A stretch of 64,000 nt of DNA from Rhodanobacter denitrificans (GTDB taxonomy: Bacteria; Pseudomonadota; Gammaproteobacteria; Xanthomonadales; Rhodanobacteraceae): assembly GCA_003241385.1 (NCBI GenBank), contig QFPO01000014.1, positions 88,733-152,732 on the forward strand, given 5' to 3'. Both the position numbers and the translations under genes were made by a program. Numbering within the stretch: position 1 is the stretch's first letter; each line of letters begins with the position of its first letter. This document shows, one piece after another, positions 1 through 7,936 of this stretch. Below the pieces are notes generated by a model that worked only from the letters and a program-made list of their open reading frames with translations, was not told where the DNA came from and searched no databases.

Positions 1-1997
1 TCGAGCGCCATCTGCATGCGCCAGACGCACTCGTGGAACGCCCAGGCCAGGAACGGCCGGTCGGCGACCGGACGGCCCTGGTCCTCGTAGCGCTTGAGCA
101 GGCTCGAGGCGATGTAGAGGTACGACAGCACGTCGCCGAGACGGCCGGACAGCTTCTCCTTGAACTTGAGCTTGCCGCCGAGCACCAGCATCGAGGTGTC
201 GGCGACCAGCGCCAGCGCGGCCGAGTAGCGGTTGAGCTTGCGGTAGAAGCGGCGCGTGTAGGCATCGCCCGGCACCGAGCCGATGTGCGCATGGGTCAGG
301 CCGAGCACGAAGCTGCGCGCGGCGTTCGAGAAGCCGAAGCCGATGTGCTGGAACAGCACGTGGTCGAACGCGCGCAGGCGCTCGCCGTAGTCCGGCAGCG
401 CGGCGGCCTGCATCTCCTTGAGCACGTACGGATGGCAGCGGATCGCGCCCTGGCCGAAGATCATCAGGCAGCGCGTCATGATGTTGGCGCCTTCGACCGT
501 GATCGCGATCGGCACGCTCTGGTAGCCGCGGCCGAGGTAGTTCTTCGGCCCCAGGATCACGCCCTTGCCGCCGTGCACGTCCATCGCATCGGCCGAGATC
601 GCGCGCGCCCATTCGGTGGCGTGGTACTTGGCGATCGCCGAGGGCACGGCCGGCTTCTCGCCGCGATCGACCGCGGCGGCGGTCGCGCGCGACAGCGCGG
701 TCATCGCATAGGTGTAGCCGCCGATCCGCGCGAGCGCCTCCTCGACGCCCTCGAAACGGCCGATCGCCAGTCCGAACTGCTTGCGGATGCGCGCGTACGC
801 GCCGGTCGCGGCCGCCGCGGCGCGGCCGGCACCGCTGGAGTTGGAGGGCAGCGAGATCGCGCGGCCGACCGACAGGCACTCGACCAGCATGCGCCAGCCC
901 TGCCCGGCCATCTCCGGGCCGCCGATCAGCTGCGCCAGCGGCACGAACAGATCCTTGCCGCGCACCGGGCCGTTCTGGAACGGGATGTTCAGCGGGAAAT
1001 GGCGGCGGCCGATCTCCAGGCCGCGCGTGTCGCGCGGAATCAGCGCGAGCGTGATGCCGAGGTCCTTCTCGTCGCCGAGCAGGCCGTCCGGATCGACCAT
1101 GCGGAACGCCAGGCCGACCAGGGTCGCGACCGGCGCCAGCGTGATGTAGCGCTTGTCGAAGGTCAGCCGCACGCCGAGCACGTTGGCGCCGTTCCACTCG
1201 CCCTTGCAGACCACGCCGTAGTCCGGCAGCGAGGTCGCGTCGGAACCGGCATACGGGCCGGTCAGCGCGAAGCACGGAATTTCGCGGCCGTCGGCCAAGC
1301 GCGGCAGGTAGTAGTCCTTCTGTTCGGTGGTGCCGTAGTGCAGCAGCAGCTCGCCGGGGCCGAGCGAGTTGGGCACCGCGACGGTCGAGGCCAGCGTCGC
1401 CGACATGCTCGAAAGCTTCTGCAGCACCGCCGAATGCGCCAGCGCCGAGAAGCCCAGGCCGCCGTAGGTCTTCGGAATGATCATGCCGAAGAACTTGTGC
1501 TTCTTGACGAACTCCCAGATCTCCGGCGGCAGGTCGGCCAGCTCGTGCGTGATCTGCCAGTCGTCGACCATCGCGCAGAGCTGCTCGACCGGGCCGTCCA
1601 TGAAGGCCTGCTCCTCGGTCGTGAGCTCGGGCCTGGGCTGGCCGAGCAGCTGCGCCCAGTCCGGCATGCCGGTGAACAGCTCGCCCTCGAAGCCAACCGT
1701 GCCGGCCTCCAGCGCGGTCTGCTCGGTGTCCGACAGCTGCGGCAGCACCTTGCTGAAGACCGACAGCAGCGGCGCGCTGATCTTCTTGCGACGCAGGTCC
1801 GGCAGGTTCAGCGGCACTGCGATCGCCGCGAACACGATCAGCGTCAGTGCGGTCGCGAGCCAGTGCGCGCCGCCGAGCCAGCCGGCCGCGAGGATCGCGA
1901 CCGCCGTGGCCACGGTCCAGACGCGCAGCGATACGCGCAGATAGGCCGCGGTGATGGATACCAGCAGCGCGGCGATCAGAGGAAGCAGGTGGATCAT
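1..1997 (-). CDS. fadE: acyl-CoA dehydrogenase FadE, 3' end outside window
   Basis: Catalyses the first step of fatty-acid beta-oxidation, FAD-dependent oxidation of acyl-CoA to 2-enoyl-CoA. About 665 codons are visible; the E. coli FadE is near 814 residues, so roughly the last 150 residues lie beyond position 1. The N-terminus has two hydrophobic segments (residues about 3-50), as in FadE, followed by the acyl-CoA dehydrogenase fold with a CFALTGPYAGSD stretch and a DVHGGKG motif in the flavin-binding C-terminal domain. The start ATG at 1997 has a GAGGAG ribosome site just upstream. It follows the alpha/beta hydrolase by 16 bases, so both are probably one transcript controlled by the divergent TetR gene. 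Confidence 0.9.
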   Translation of the reverse strand, partial: MIHLLPLIAALLVSITAAYLRVSLRVWTVATAVAILAAGWLGGAHWLATALTLIVFAAIAVPLNLPDLRRKKISAPLLSVFSKVLPQLSDTEQTALEAGTVGFEGELFTGMPDWAQLLGQPRPELTTEEQAFMDGPVEQLCAMVDDWQITHELADLPPEIWEFVKKHKFFGMIIPKTYGGLGFSALAHSAVLQKLSSMSATLASTVAVPNSLGPGELLLHYGTTEQKDYYLPRLADGREIPCFALTGPYAGSDATSLPDYGVVCKGEWNGANVLGVRLTFDKRYITLAPVATLVGLAFRMVDPDGLLGDEKDLGITLALIPRDTRGLEIGRRHFPLNIPFQNGPVRGKDLFVPLAQLIGGPEMAGQGWRMLVECLSVGRAISLPSNSSGAGRAAAAATGAYARIRKQFGLAIGRFEGVEEALARIGGYTYAMTALSRATAAAVDRGEKPAVPSAIAKYHATEWARAISADAMDVHGGKGVILGPKNYLGRGYQSVPIAITVEGANIMTRCLMIFGQGAIRCHPYVLKEMQAAALPDYGERLRAFDHVLFQHIGFGFSNAARSFVLGLTHAHIGSVPGDAYTRRFYRKLNRYSAALALVADTSMLVLGGKLKFKEKLSGRLGDVLSYLYIASSLLKRYEDQGRPVADRPFLAWAFHECVWRMQMAL

Positions 1998-2013
1998 CGG
2001 GGACTCCTCGGCA

Positions 2014-2934
2014 TTAGCCTCGAACCGGACGGGAGGACGGCGGGTCGGCCGGCCGGATCGGCTCCGGCGGCGGCATCGACGGCAGCGTATTCAAGAACTC
2101 TTCCACATGACGCGTGAATCGATCGTTGCGATCGCCGACGACCATATGCGTGGCGTCGGCCACCGAGACGTGGCGCGCGTGCGGCACCAGGTCGAGAAAC
2201 TCGCCGATCGTCTCGGCCGAGACGACGTCGCTGGCGCCGCCGCTGACCAGCAGGGTCGGCACGCGGATCCGGCGCGCGGCCGCGAACAGGCGCGGCTGGT
2301 AGCGCTCGGCCTCGCCGGCGACGGGACCGAGCATGCGCGGATCCCAATGCCAGCGCAAACGGCCGTCGGCGCCCGCGATCAACAGGTCGCGCAGGCGCTC
2401 GGACGGGCGGCGTTCGCTGCGCTGCGGCAGATACGCGGCGATCGCCGCGGCCGCGGCGTCGAGATCGGCGAAGCCGTCCGGATGCGCCTGCATGAAGGCC
2501 AGAATCCGCGCGACGCCGGCCGGCTCCCAGCGCGGCGTGACGTCGACCAGGACCAGCGCCGAGAACAGCGGCGCGCGCTCGCCTTCGATCAGCAGGCCGA
2601 GCAGGCCGCCCATCGAGGCGCCGACCAGCACCGGCGCCGACGCGCAGCTGCGCGCGATCGCGGTCAGATCGTCGGCGAACGCTTCGAGCTGATACTCGCC
2701 GTCGCCGGGTCGGCCGCTGCGGCCGTGACCGCGCGCGTCGAACGTGATGCAGTGCCGGCCGGCGGCGGCCAGCCGCGCGGCGCTGGCGCGCCAGGCCTGG
2801 CCGGTCTGGCCGAAGCCGTGCGCGAACAGCAGCGGCGGTGCCTCCGGCGCGCCGTAGCGCTCGGCCGCCAGACGCACGCCGTCGGCCATGAGGAACTGGT
2901 AGGCGATTGGCTGCACGAGGTCGCGAGAGTCCAT
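2014..2934 (-). CDS. alpha/beta hydrolase, co-transcribed with fadE
   Basis: Alpha/beta-hydrolase fold protein of 306 residues. It shows the HGFGQTG oxyanion loop (about residue 40), the nucleophile elbow G-A-S-M-G (about residue 106) and a C-terminal T-H-M catalytic histidine region. The substrate cannot be read from sequence; linkage to fadE and a TetR regulator suggests an ester or thioester of lipid metabolism (inference). An upstream in-frame ATG at 2970 exists, but I prefer 2934 because a good promoter (TTGAAA, 17 bases, CATACT at 2947-2942) places the transcript start at or within a base of this ATG. That implies a leaderless message. The stop lies 16 bases before fadE. Confidence 0.85.
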   Translation of the reverse strand: MDSRDLVQPIAYQFLMADGVRLAAERYGAPEAPPLLFAHGFGQTGQAWRASAARLAAAGRHCITFDARGHGRSGRPGDGEYQLEAFADDLTAIARSCASAPVLVGASMGGLLGLLIEGERAPLFSALVLVDVTPRWEPAGVARILAFMQAHPDGFADLDAAAAAIAAYLPQRSERRPSERLRDLLIAGADGRLRWHWDPRMLGPVAGEAERYQPRLFAAARRIRVPTLLVSGGASDVVSAETIGEFLDLVPHARHVSVADATHMVVGDRNDRFTRHVEEFLNTLPSMPPPEPIRPADPPSSRPVRG

Positions 2935-2948
2935 ACGCACAAGTATGG
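2931..2948. promoter_or_regulatory. TetR-type operator, copy 1 (over the -10 box)
   Basis: An 18-base inverted repeat, CCATAC-N6-GTATGG. It overlaps both the -10 hexamer (2942-2947) and the start codon of the minus-strand hydrolase. A second site at 2968-2985 matches it at most positions. The intergenic position next to a divergent TetR gene makes an operator the natural reading. Confidence 0.65.
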
Positions 2949-2970
2949 AATGGCTTTCGCGGCTTTTCAA
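2942..2970 (-). promoter_or_regulatory. sigma70 promoter of hydrolase-fadE, leaderless
   Basis: On the minus strand: TTGAAA (2970-2965), a 17-base spacer, CATACT (2947-2942). The predicted transcription start falls at about 2935-2934, the first base of the chosen ATG, so no Shine-Dalgarno leader would exist. Both hexamers are covered by the two inverted repeats. Confidence 0.5.
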
Positions 2971-2985
2971 TACGCGAACGTATGG
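2968..2985. promoter_or_regulatory. TetR-type operator, copy 2 (over the -35 box)
   Basis: CAATACGCGAACGTATGG, with the perfect inverted repeat ATACG-N4-CGTAT. It is a near copy of the site at 2931-2948, 37 bases centre to centre, and overlaps the -35 hexamer (2965-2970) of the hydrolase-fadE promoter. Binding at both sites would block the promoter completely. Confidence 0.65.
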
Positions 2986-3075
2986 TGCATTGCGGCAATC
3001 CGATCAACCGCTTGCATGCGTCTCTATGCATTCAGGCTCTAGGCGCGGACGACCGCCGTGGTGCACACTCCACCG

Positions 3076-3672
3076 ATGTCAGTGCCTTCCGAAAAAGCCG
3101 TCGGCGGCGAAAACCGCAGCCGACTCTCCGCCGCCGACTGGGAGCGCGCCGCGCTCGACGCGATCGCCGAATACGGCCTGGCCGGCATCGCCGTCGAACC
3201 GCTGGCGCGCCGCCTCGGCGTCACCAAGGGCAGCTTCTATTGGCATTTCGCGACGCGCGAGGCGCTGCTGAAGGCCGCGCTGGAACGCTGGGAACGCGAG
3301 GACGAAGAGGAGATCTTCGGTCCGCTGGCGCCGATCGCCGATCCACGCGCGCGCCTGCGCGAGCTGTTCGGCCGCATCGCGCACGAGCTGCCCTCGCATG
3401 TGATCTTCGCCGCCCTGCTCAAGGCGCTCGATCATCCGCTGGTCCTGCCGGTGATCGAACGCGTCTCGCAGCGGCGTCTGGACTTCCTGACCGTGGCGTA
3501 CCGGCAGGCCGGCCTCGACGAGGTCGCCGCCGCCCTGCGCGCACGGTTGGCCTACACGGCCTATGCGGGCTTCCTGCAGCTGGCGCGCGCCGGTCTGCCG
3601 CGGCTCAGCCACGAGGAGTTCGAGCGCTACATGGAGCACGTCATGGAGACGCTGCTGCCGGCATCGGACTGA
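3076..3672 (+). CDS. TetR/AcrR family transcriptional regulator
   Basis: A 198-residue repressor. The N-terminal helix-turn-helix (about residues 15-60) has the TetR signature: A-x-x-x-I-A-E-Y-G, then L-G-V-T-K-G-S-F-Y-W-H-F. The C-terminal ligand-binding domain is helical and variable. It is divergent from the hydrolase-fadE pair with two matching inverted repeats between them, so it most likely represses that operon and is relieved by an acyl-CoA or related ligand (inference). The GTG codons at 3058 and 3061 could extend it by a few residues; I chose the ATG at 3076, which starts just before the conserved domain. No strong ribosome site is visible. Confidence 0.85.
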   Translation: MSVPSEKAVGGENRSRLSAADWERAALDAIAEYGLAGIAVEPLARRLGVTKGSFYWHFATREALLKAALERWEREDEEEIFGPLAPIADPRARLRELFGRIAHELPSHVIFAALLKALDHPLVLPVIERVSQRRLDFLTVAYRQAGLDEVAAALRARLAYTAYAGFLQLARAGLPRLSHEEFERYMEHVMETLLPASD

Positions 3673-3740
3673 GCCGGACGCGGCAGTTTCGAGCGGTTTT
3701 TCCGCGTGCCCGTATTGCTTCGCTGCAACATCTTATTTCC

Positions 3741-3769
3741 TTGCAATGGCCTGGTGGCGCCGCTAACGT
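3741..3769 (+). promoter_or_regulatory. candidate sigma70 promoter of pckG
   Basis: TTGCAA (3741-3746), a 17-base spacer and TAACGT (3764-3769), 52 bases before the pckG start, inside a relatively AT-rich stretch. Spacing is ideal; the -10 match is moderate. Confidence 0.35.
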
Positions 3770-3821
3770 CGAGCGCACTTTTCTTATTGCCGAGTGCGCC
3801 GCGTGCGCACCTGAGGAACGC

Positions 3822-5603
3822 ATGTCCAGCACGCTGGAAGCCCTGAACCGATGGGTCGAGGACGTCGCACGTCTGACCCGTCCCGACGCGATTCACTGGT
3901 GCGACGGCTCGGATGCCGAAAACCGGATGCTGACCGAGCGGATGCTCGAGCGCGGCGACCTGCTGCCGCTCAATCAGCAGACCCACCCGGGCTGCCATCT
4001 GCATCGTTCGCATCCGTCCGACGTCGCACGCGTCGAGCATCTGACCCTGGTCTGCACGCGCGAGCGCGAAGATGCCGGTCCGAACAACCACTGGATGGCG
4101 CCGGACGAGGCGCACGCGAAGATCGACGCCCTGTTCGACGGCTGCATGCAGGGCCGCACGCTGTACGTCGTGCCGTACTGCATGGGTCCGATCGACTCGC
4201 CGCTGTCGCGCTGCGGCGTGGAGATCACCGACTCGCCGTACGTCGTCGCCAACATGCGCCTGATGACGCGCATGGGTGCGGCGGCGCTGGCGCGCATCGA
4301 GCGCGAGGGGCGCTTCGTCAAGGGCCTGCATTCGACCGGCGATCTCGATCCGGACCGCCGCTTCATCATGCATTTCCCCGAGGAGCTGACGATCAAGTCG
4401 ATCGGCTCGGGCTACGGCGGCAACGCGCTGCTCGGCAAGAAGTGCCATGCGCTCAGGATCGCCTCGTGGCAGGCGCGCGAGGAAGGCTGGCTGGCCGAGC
4501 ACATGCTGATCGTCGGCATCGAGAACCCGCAGGGCGAGCGCCACTACGTCGCCGCGGCGTTCCCGTCGGCCTGCGGCAAGACCAATCTGGCGATGCTGAT
4601 TCCGCCGGAAGGCTACCGGCGCGACGGCTGGAAGGTCTGGACCGTCGGCGACGACATCTGCTGGATGACGCCGGGCGCCGACGGGCGCCTGTGGGCGATC
4701 AACCCGGAAGCGGGCTTCTTCGGCGTCGCGCCGGGCACCAGCGAGTCGACCAATCCCAATGCGCTGGCGACGATCCAGCGCGACACGATCTACACCAACG
4801 TCGCGGTGACCACCGACGGCCAGCCGTGGTGGGAAGGCCTGCCCGGCCGGCCGGAGACCGACTGGCAGGGCCGTCCGTACGATCCGGCCAATGGCCCGGC
4901 TGCGCATCCGAACTCGCGCTTCACGGTCAGCGCGCGCCAGGCGCCCAGCTGGTCGCCGGAGGCCGAGGCGGCCGAAGGCGTGCCGATCTCGGCGATCGTC
5001 TTCGGCGGCCGCCGTCCGTCGCTGATCCCGCTGGTGTTCGAGGCGCACGACTGGGCGCACGGCGTGCTGGTCGGGGCGGCGATGGGCTCGGAGACGACCG
5101 CCGCGGCGACCGGCGCGGTCGGCGTGCTGCGCCGCGACTCGATGGCGATGAAGCCGTTCTGCGGCTACAACTACGGCGACTACTTCGCGCACTGGCTGAG
5201 CTTCGACCGGCCCGGCGCGCAGCTGCCGAAGATCTTCCACGTCAACTGGTTCCGCAAGGGCGCCGACGGCCGTTTCCTGTGGCCGGGCTACGGCGACAAC
5301 CTGCGCGTGCTCGAGTGGATCCTCGGCCGCTGCACCGGCCGCAGCGAGGCGCGCGACACACCGATCGGCTACGTGCCGCGTCCGGGCGATCTGAACCTCG
5401 AAGGCCTGGACCTGTCGCGCTCGGCGCTGGCGGACCTGCTCGACGTCGACGTCGCCGGCTGGCTGCCGGAGATCGAGGCGATCGGCGAGTATCTGGCGAG
5501 CTTCGGCGCGCGCACGCCGCCGCGCCTGGAAGCCGAACGCCGACGCATCCTCGACGCGCTCGCAGCCGCCGCGCCGCGACCGGCCCGCGCGGCTGCGGGC
5601 TGA
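3822..5603 (+). CDS. pckG: phosphoenolpyruvate carboxykinase (GTP)
   Basis: Converts oxaloacetate and GTP to phosphoenolpyruvate, GDP and CO2, the entry step of gluconeogenesis, which fits the neighbouring fatty-acid oxidation genes. The product is 593 residues, normal for the GTP-dependent class. Visible motifs: CGVEITDSPYVVANMR (substrate binding, about residue 130), PSACGKTN (kinase-1a P-loop with the reactive cysteine, about residue 250), FGGRRPS (about 395) and NWFRKG (about 475). These distinguish it from the ATP-dependent PckA family. The ATG at 3822 has a GAGGAA site ten bases upstream. It stands alone, with a hairpin after the stop. Confidence 0.97.
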   Translation: MSSTLEALNRWVEDVARLTRPDAIHWCDGSDAENRMLTERMLERGDLLPLNQQTHPGCHLHRSHPSDVARVEHLTLVCTREREDAGPNNHWMAPDEAHAKIDALFDGCMQGRTLYVVPYCMGPIDSPLSRCGVEITDSPYVVANMRLMTRMGAAALARIEREGRFVKGLHSTGDLDPDRRFIMHFPEELTIKSIGSGYGGNALLGKKCHALRIASWQAREEGWLAEHMLIVGIENPQGERHYVAAAFPSACGKTNLAMLIPPEGYRRDGWKVWTVGDDICWMTPGADGRLWAINPEAGFFGVAPGTSESTNPNALATIQRDTIYTNVAVTTDGQPWWEGLPGRPETDWQGRPYDPANGPAAHPNSRFTVSARQAPSWSPEAEAAEGVPISAIVFGGRRPSLIPLVFEAHDWAHGVLVGAAMGSETTAAATGAVGVLRRDSMAMKPFCGYNYGDYFAHWLSFDRPGAQLPKIFHVNWFRKGADGRFLWPGYGDNLRVLEWILGRCTGRSEARDTPIGYVPRPGDLNLEGLDLSRSALADLLDVDVAGWLPEIEAIGEYLASFGARTPPRLEAERRRILDALAAAAPRPARAAAG

Positions 5604-5608
5604 GACGG

Positions 5609-5639
5609 CAGCGGCCGGGCACGCATCGCCCGGCCGCTG
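5609..5639 (+). terminator. GC-rich hairpin after pckG
   Basis: Perfect 12-base stem CAGCGGCCGGGC paired with GCCCGGCCGCTG around a 7-base loop, five bases after the pckG stop. No T run follows, so it is a stem-only or Rho-assisted end. Confidence 0.45.
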
Positions 5640-5851
5640 GTGTCGAGATGCTCGGCCACGGCCGGGCGTTGCGTCGCAAGCCGGCCGCGGACTGACTTTT
5701 TACGGCGCCGCGTCCGTGCGGGCGCGATGCTGTCTCGCGTACCGTCGCGCGGCGCCCGGCCGCGCGACGCGCCCGCGCAGACCCGCTGCCCGACGAATGG
5801 CCTGGCGACCGGCTAAACCCTTCGTGGCGCAGCGGCATCTCAAGCGCCATT

Positions 5852-6436
5852 ATGAGCACCGCCTGCCTCGCCATGCCCCTGCCGTCGATGGACGTTGCCC
5901 GGAACGAACCCGAGGACGCCGATCTGGTGCGTCGTTCCGCCGCCGGCGACACGCGGGCTTTCGAAGCGCTGTATCGCCGCCATGCCGGGCGCGTGCACGG
6001 CGCGGTCTGGCGCCTGTCCGGCATGAACGCCGCGCGCGCCGAGGAGCTGACCCAGGAAGCGTTCGTGCGCGCCTGGCAGAAGCTCGGCAGCTTCCGCTTC
6101 GAGAGCGCGTTCACGACCTGGCTGCACCGCCTGGCCGTCAACGTCGCGCTGATGGAACTGCGCAGCCGCGATCCGGAAGACGCACACGAAGCCGAGGTGC
6201 TCGAAGCGGCCGCCGAGCCGGTCCGCCCGTTCTGCGCCGGCGAGCGCGGCGATCTGGAGCAGGCCGTCGCGCGGCTGCCACCGCGTGCACGCGCGGTGCT
6301 GATCCTGCACGATATCGAAGGCTGGAAGCACGAGGAGATCGGCCGTGAACTCGGCATGGCGGTCGGCTCGTCCAAGGCACAACTGCACCGGGCGCGCGGC
6401 CTGCTGCGCCGCATGCTGGGAGAAGACCATGACTGA
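5852..6436 (+). CDS. ECF-type RNA polymerase sigma factor
   Basis: A 194-residue extracytoplasmic-function sigma factor. Region 2 (about residues 25-100) carries AGDTRAFEALYRRH, the ELTQEAFVRAWQ motif and the F-TTWLHRLAVN segment. Region 4 (about 130-190) has LPPRARAVLILHDIEGW and a helix-turn-helix ending KAQLHRAR. Its 3' end overlaps the next gene by eight bases, which is typical for a sigma/anti-sigma pair. I cannot say which ECF group it belongs to. The 248 bases upstream hold no other gene, and I see no clear autoregulatory promoter. Confidence 0.93.
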   Translation: MSTACLAMPLPSMDVARNEPEDADLVRRSAAGDTRAFEALYRRHAGRVHGAVWRLSGMNAARAEELTQEAFVRAWQKLGSFRFESAFTTWLHRLAVNVALMELRSRDPEDAHEAEVLEAAAEPVRPFCAGERGDLEQAVARLPPRARAVLILHDIEGWKHEEIGRELGMAVGSSKAQLHRARGLLRRMLGEDHD

Positions 6437-6884
6437 TTTCGAGATCCAGCGCCGTCTGCGCGATCTGCGCGGACCGGTCGAACCGTCGCGCGACCTGTGG
6501 CCCGGCATCGCCACGCGGCTGACCGCCGCACCGGTGCCGGCCGCCGCGCCGCCGCGGCGCCGGCTGCCGCTCGCCCTGGCCGCCGGCGTGACGCTGGCCG
6601 CACTGGCCGGCGTGCTCGCGATCGCGCTGCAGCGCCAGCCGGTCGAGCGCCCGCTCGCCGAGACCGATCCGGCCGCTTTGCCCGGCGTCGGCCGCGTGCC
6701 GCTCGATCAGGTGCCCGGCGGCGATCCGCGCCTGGCCGGCGCGACCCTGGTCATCGACAGCGCCCAGGCCCAGCTCGAGGCGGCGATGGAACAGCAGCCC
6801 GAGGCCGTGTTCCTGGTCGGCCTGCTCAACCGGACCCATGCCCAGCGCATGAAACTCGAACGCATCGGCGCCCAAGCCGGATGA
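6429..6884 (+). CDS. putative membrane anti-sigma factor
   Basis: A 151-residue single-pass membrane protein. A cytoplasmic N-terminus of about 40 residues precedes one transmembrane helix (about 45-67, leucine/alanine rich) and a periplasmic tail of about 85 residues. Position and overlap with the ECF gene identify it as the likely anti-sigma factor. The cytoplasmic part lacks the H-x3-C-x2-C zinc motif of ZAS anti-sigma factors, so it would bind sigma by a different fold. The function rests on context only. Confidence 0.65.
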   Translation: MTDFEIQRRLRDLRGPVEPSRDLWPGIATRLTAAPVPAAAPPRRRLPLALAAGVTLAALAGVLAIALQRQPVERPLAETDPAALPGVGRVPLDQVPGGDPRLAGATLVIDSAQAQLEAAMEQQPEAVFLVGLLNRTHAQRMKLERIGAQAG

Positions 6885-6904
6885 GCCCCACGAGGACCCC
6901 ATCG

Positions 6905-7822
6905 ATGAGAACCGCCGCTCTCGCCCTGTCGCTGACCGGTGCCGCCCTGCTGACGGCAACGACCGGTCCGGCCTTCGCCGCCGCGCGGCCGATCGACCAG
7001 ACCGTCGCGGTCGACGCCGACGCGCGCATCGACGTCTCCAACATCAAGGGCAGCGTCACCGTCGTGGTCTGGGACCGCGACGAGGTCGCGATCTCCGGCA
7101 CACTCGGCGACGGCAGCAAGGGCCTGACCGTCGACGGCGGCGGCTCGCATCTGACCGTGCGCGTCGAGCCGCCCGAAAAGTCCGGCTGGTTCAGCTGGGG
7201 CGCCGACTCGCGCATGGGCGAGACCACGCTGCGCCTGTCGGTGCCGCGGCGCGCGGAACTGGAGATCGAGGTCGTCAGCGCCAGCGTCGACGTCGACGGC
7301 ACGGCCGGTCGCCGGCTCAGCGTCGAGAGCGTCAGCGGTGCGCTGCGCCTGGCCGGTCAGCCCGGCGAATGCGACCTCAGCAGCGTCAGCGGCCGGATCG
7401 AGGTCGGCGGCTGCCGCGAGCGCCTCGACGTGGAGTCGGTGTCGGGCAACATCCGTGTCCGCGACGCCGGCGGCGAGCTCGAATTCGAAACCGTCTCGGG
7501 CGACATCGACGTGGAGACCACGCGCTATCGCAAGCTCAGCGCCGGCACCGTGTCCGGCACGATCGCGATCCGCGGTGAGCTCGATCCGGACGGACGCGTC
7601 GAGATCGAGTCGATGAGCGGCGACGTCTCGCTGCAGATCGCCGCCGACGCCTCGGTCGATCTGCACGCCGAGACCTTCAGCGGCCGCATCCGCAGCGACT
7701 TCGGCACCGTGCGGAGCGAGGACCACGGCCCCGGCCGCAGCCTCGACACGAAGATCGGCAGCGGCGGCGCGCGCGTGCGCATCGAGACCTTCAGCGGCGG
7801 CATCGGCATCACGCGGCGCTGA
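6905..7822 (+). CDS. DUF4097 family exported beta-repeat protein
   Basis: A 305-residue protein with a signal peptide (cleavage near A-F-A-A-A, about residue 23) followed by repeated short beta units of the type (V/L)-E-S-V-S-G-x-(I/L)-x-(I/V), ending in an E-T-F-S-G-G-I-G-I-T tail typical of DUF4097. The family forms an extended right-handed beta structure; its role is unknown, though it often sits beside ECF or two-component regulators of the envelope. The ATG at 6905 is preferred because GAGGA lies eight bases upstream. An ATG at 6881 overlaps the previous stop but would put extra polar residues before the signal peptide. Confidence 0.8.
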   Translation: MRTAALALSLTGAALLTATTGPAFAAARPIDQTVAVDADARIDVSNIKGSVTVVVWDRDEVAISGTLGDGSKGLTVDGGGSHLTVRVEPPEKSGWFSWGADSRMGETTLRLSVPRRAELEIEVVSASVDVDGTAGRRLSVESVSGALRLAGQPGECDLSSVSGRIEVGGCRERLDVESVSGNIRVRDAGGELEFETVSGDIDVETTRYRKLSAGTVSGTIAIRGELDPDGRVEIESMSGDVSLQIAADASVDLHAETFSGRIRSDFGTVRSEDHGPGRSLDTKIGSGGARVRIETFSGGIGITRR

Positions 7823-7853
7823 ACCGGCGCGGCGGCCGGACGTGCCGCCGCCC

Positions 7854-7882
7854 CTGAAGATCCGCGGCGCCTCGCGTAGAAT
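7854..7882 (+). promoter_or_regulatory. candidate promoter of the prfC operon
   Basis: CTGAAG (7854-7859), 17 bases, TAGAAT (7877-7882) followed by a GC-only discriminator. The same TAGAAT plus G/C-rich start region precedes the gene at 16450 and sdaA. Confidence 0.5.
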
Positions 7883-7936
7883 GCGCGCCCCCGGGCCGGC
7901 CGGACGACTGGCCGATCCCCTCTTCAGGGCGTAGCC

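Noticed and set aside
33..2117. Plus-strand open frame across the fadE region
   Set aside because: The minus strand encodes a full-length-like FadE with flavoenzyme motifs, and the plus frame has no recognisable protein.
3058..3075. GTG starts for the TetR gene
   Set aside because: They would add only a few residues before the helix-turn-helix, with no ribosome site; ATG 3076 is simpler.
5604..5851. Riboswitch or attenuator between pckG and the sigma-factor gene
   Set aside because: Apart from one GC-rich hairpin next to the pckG stop, no conserved regulatory RNA pattern was seen.
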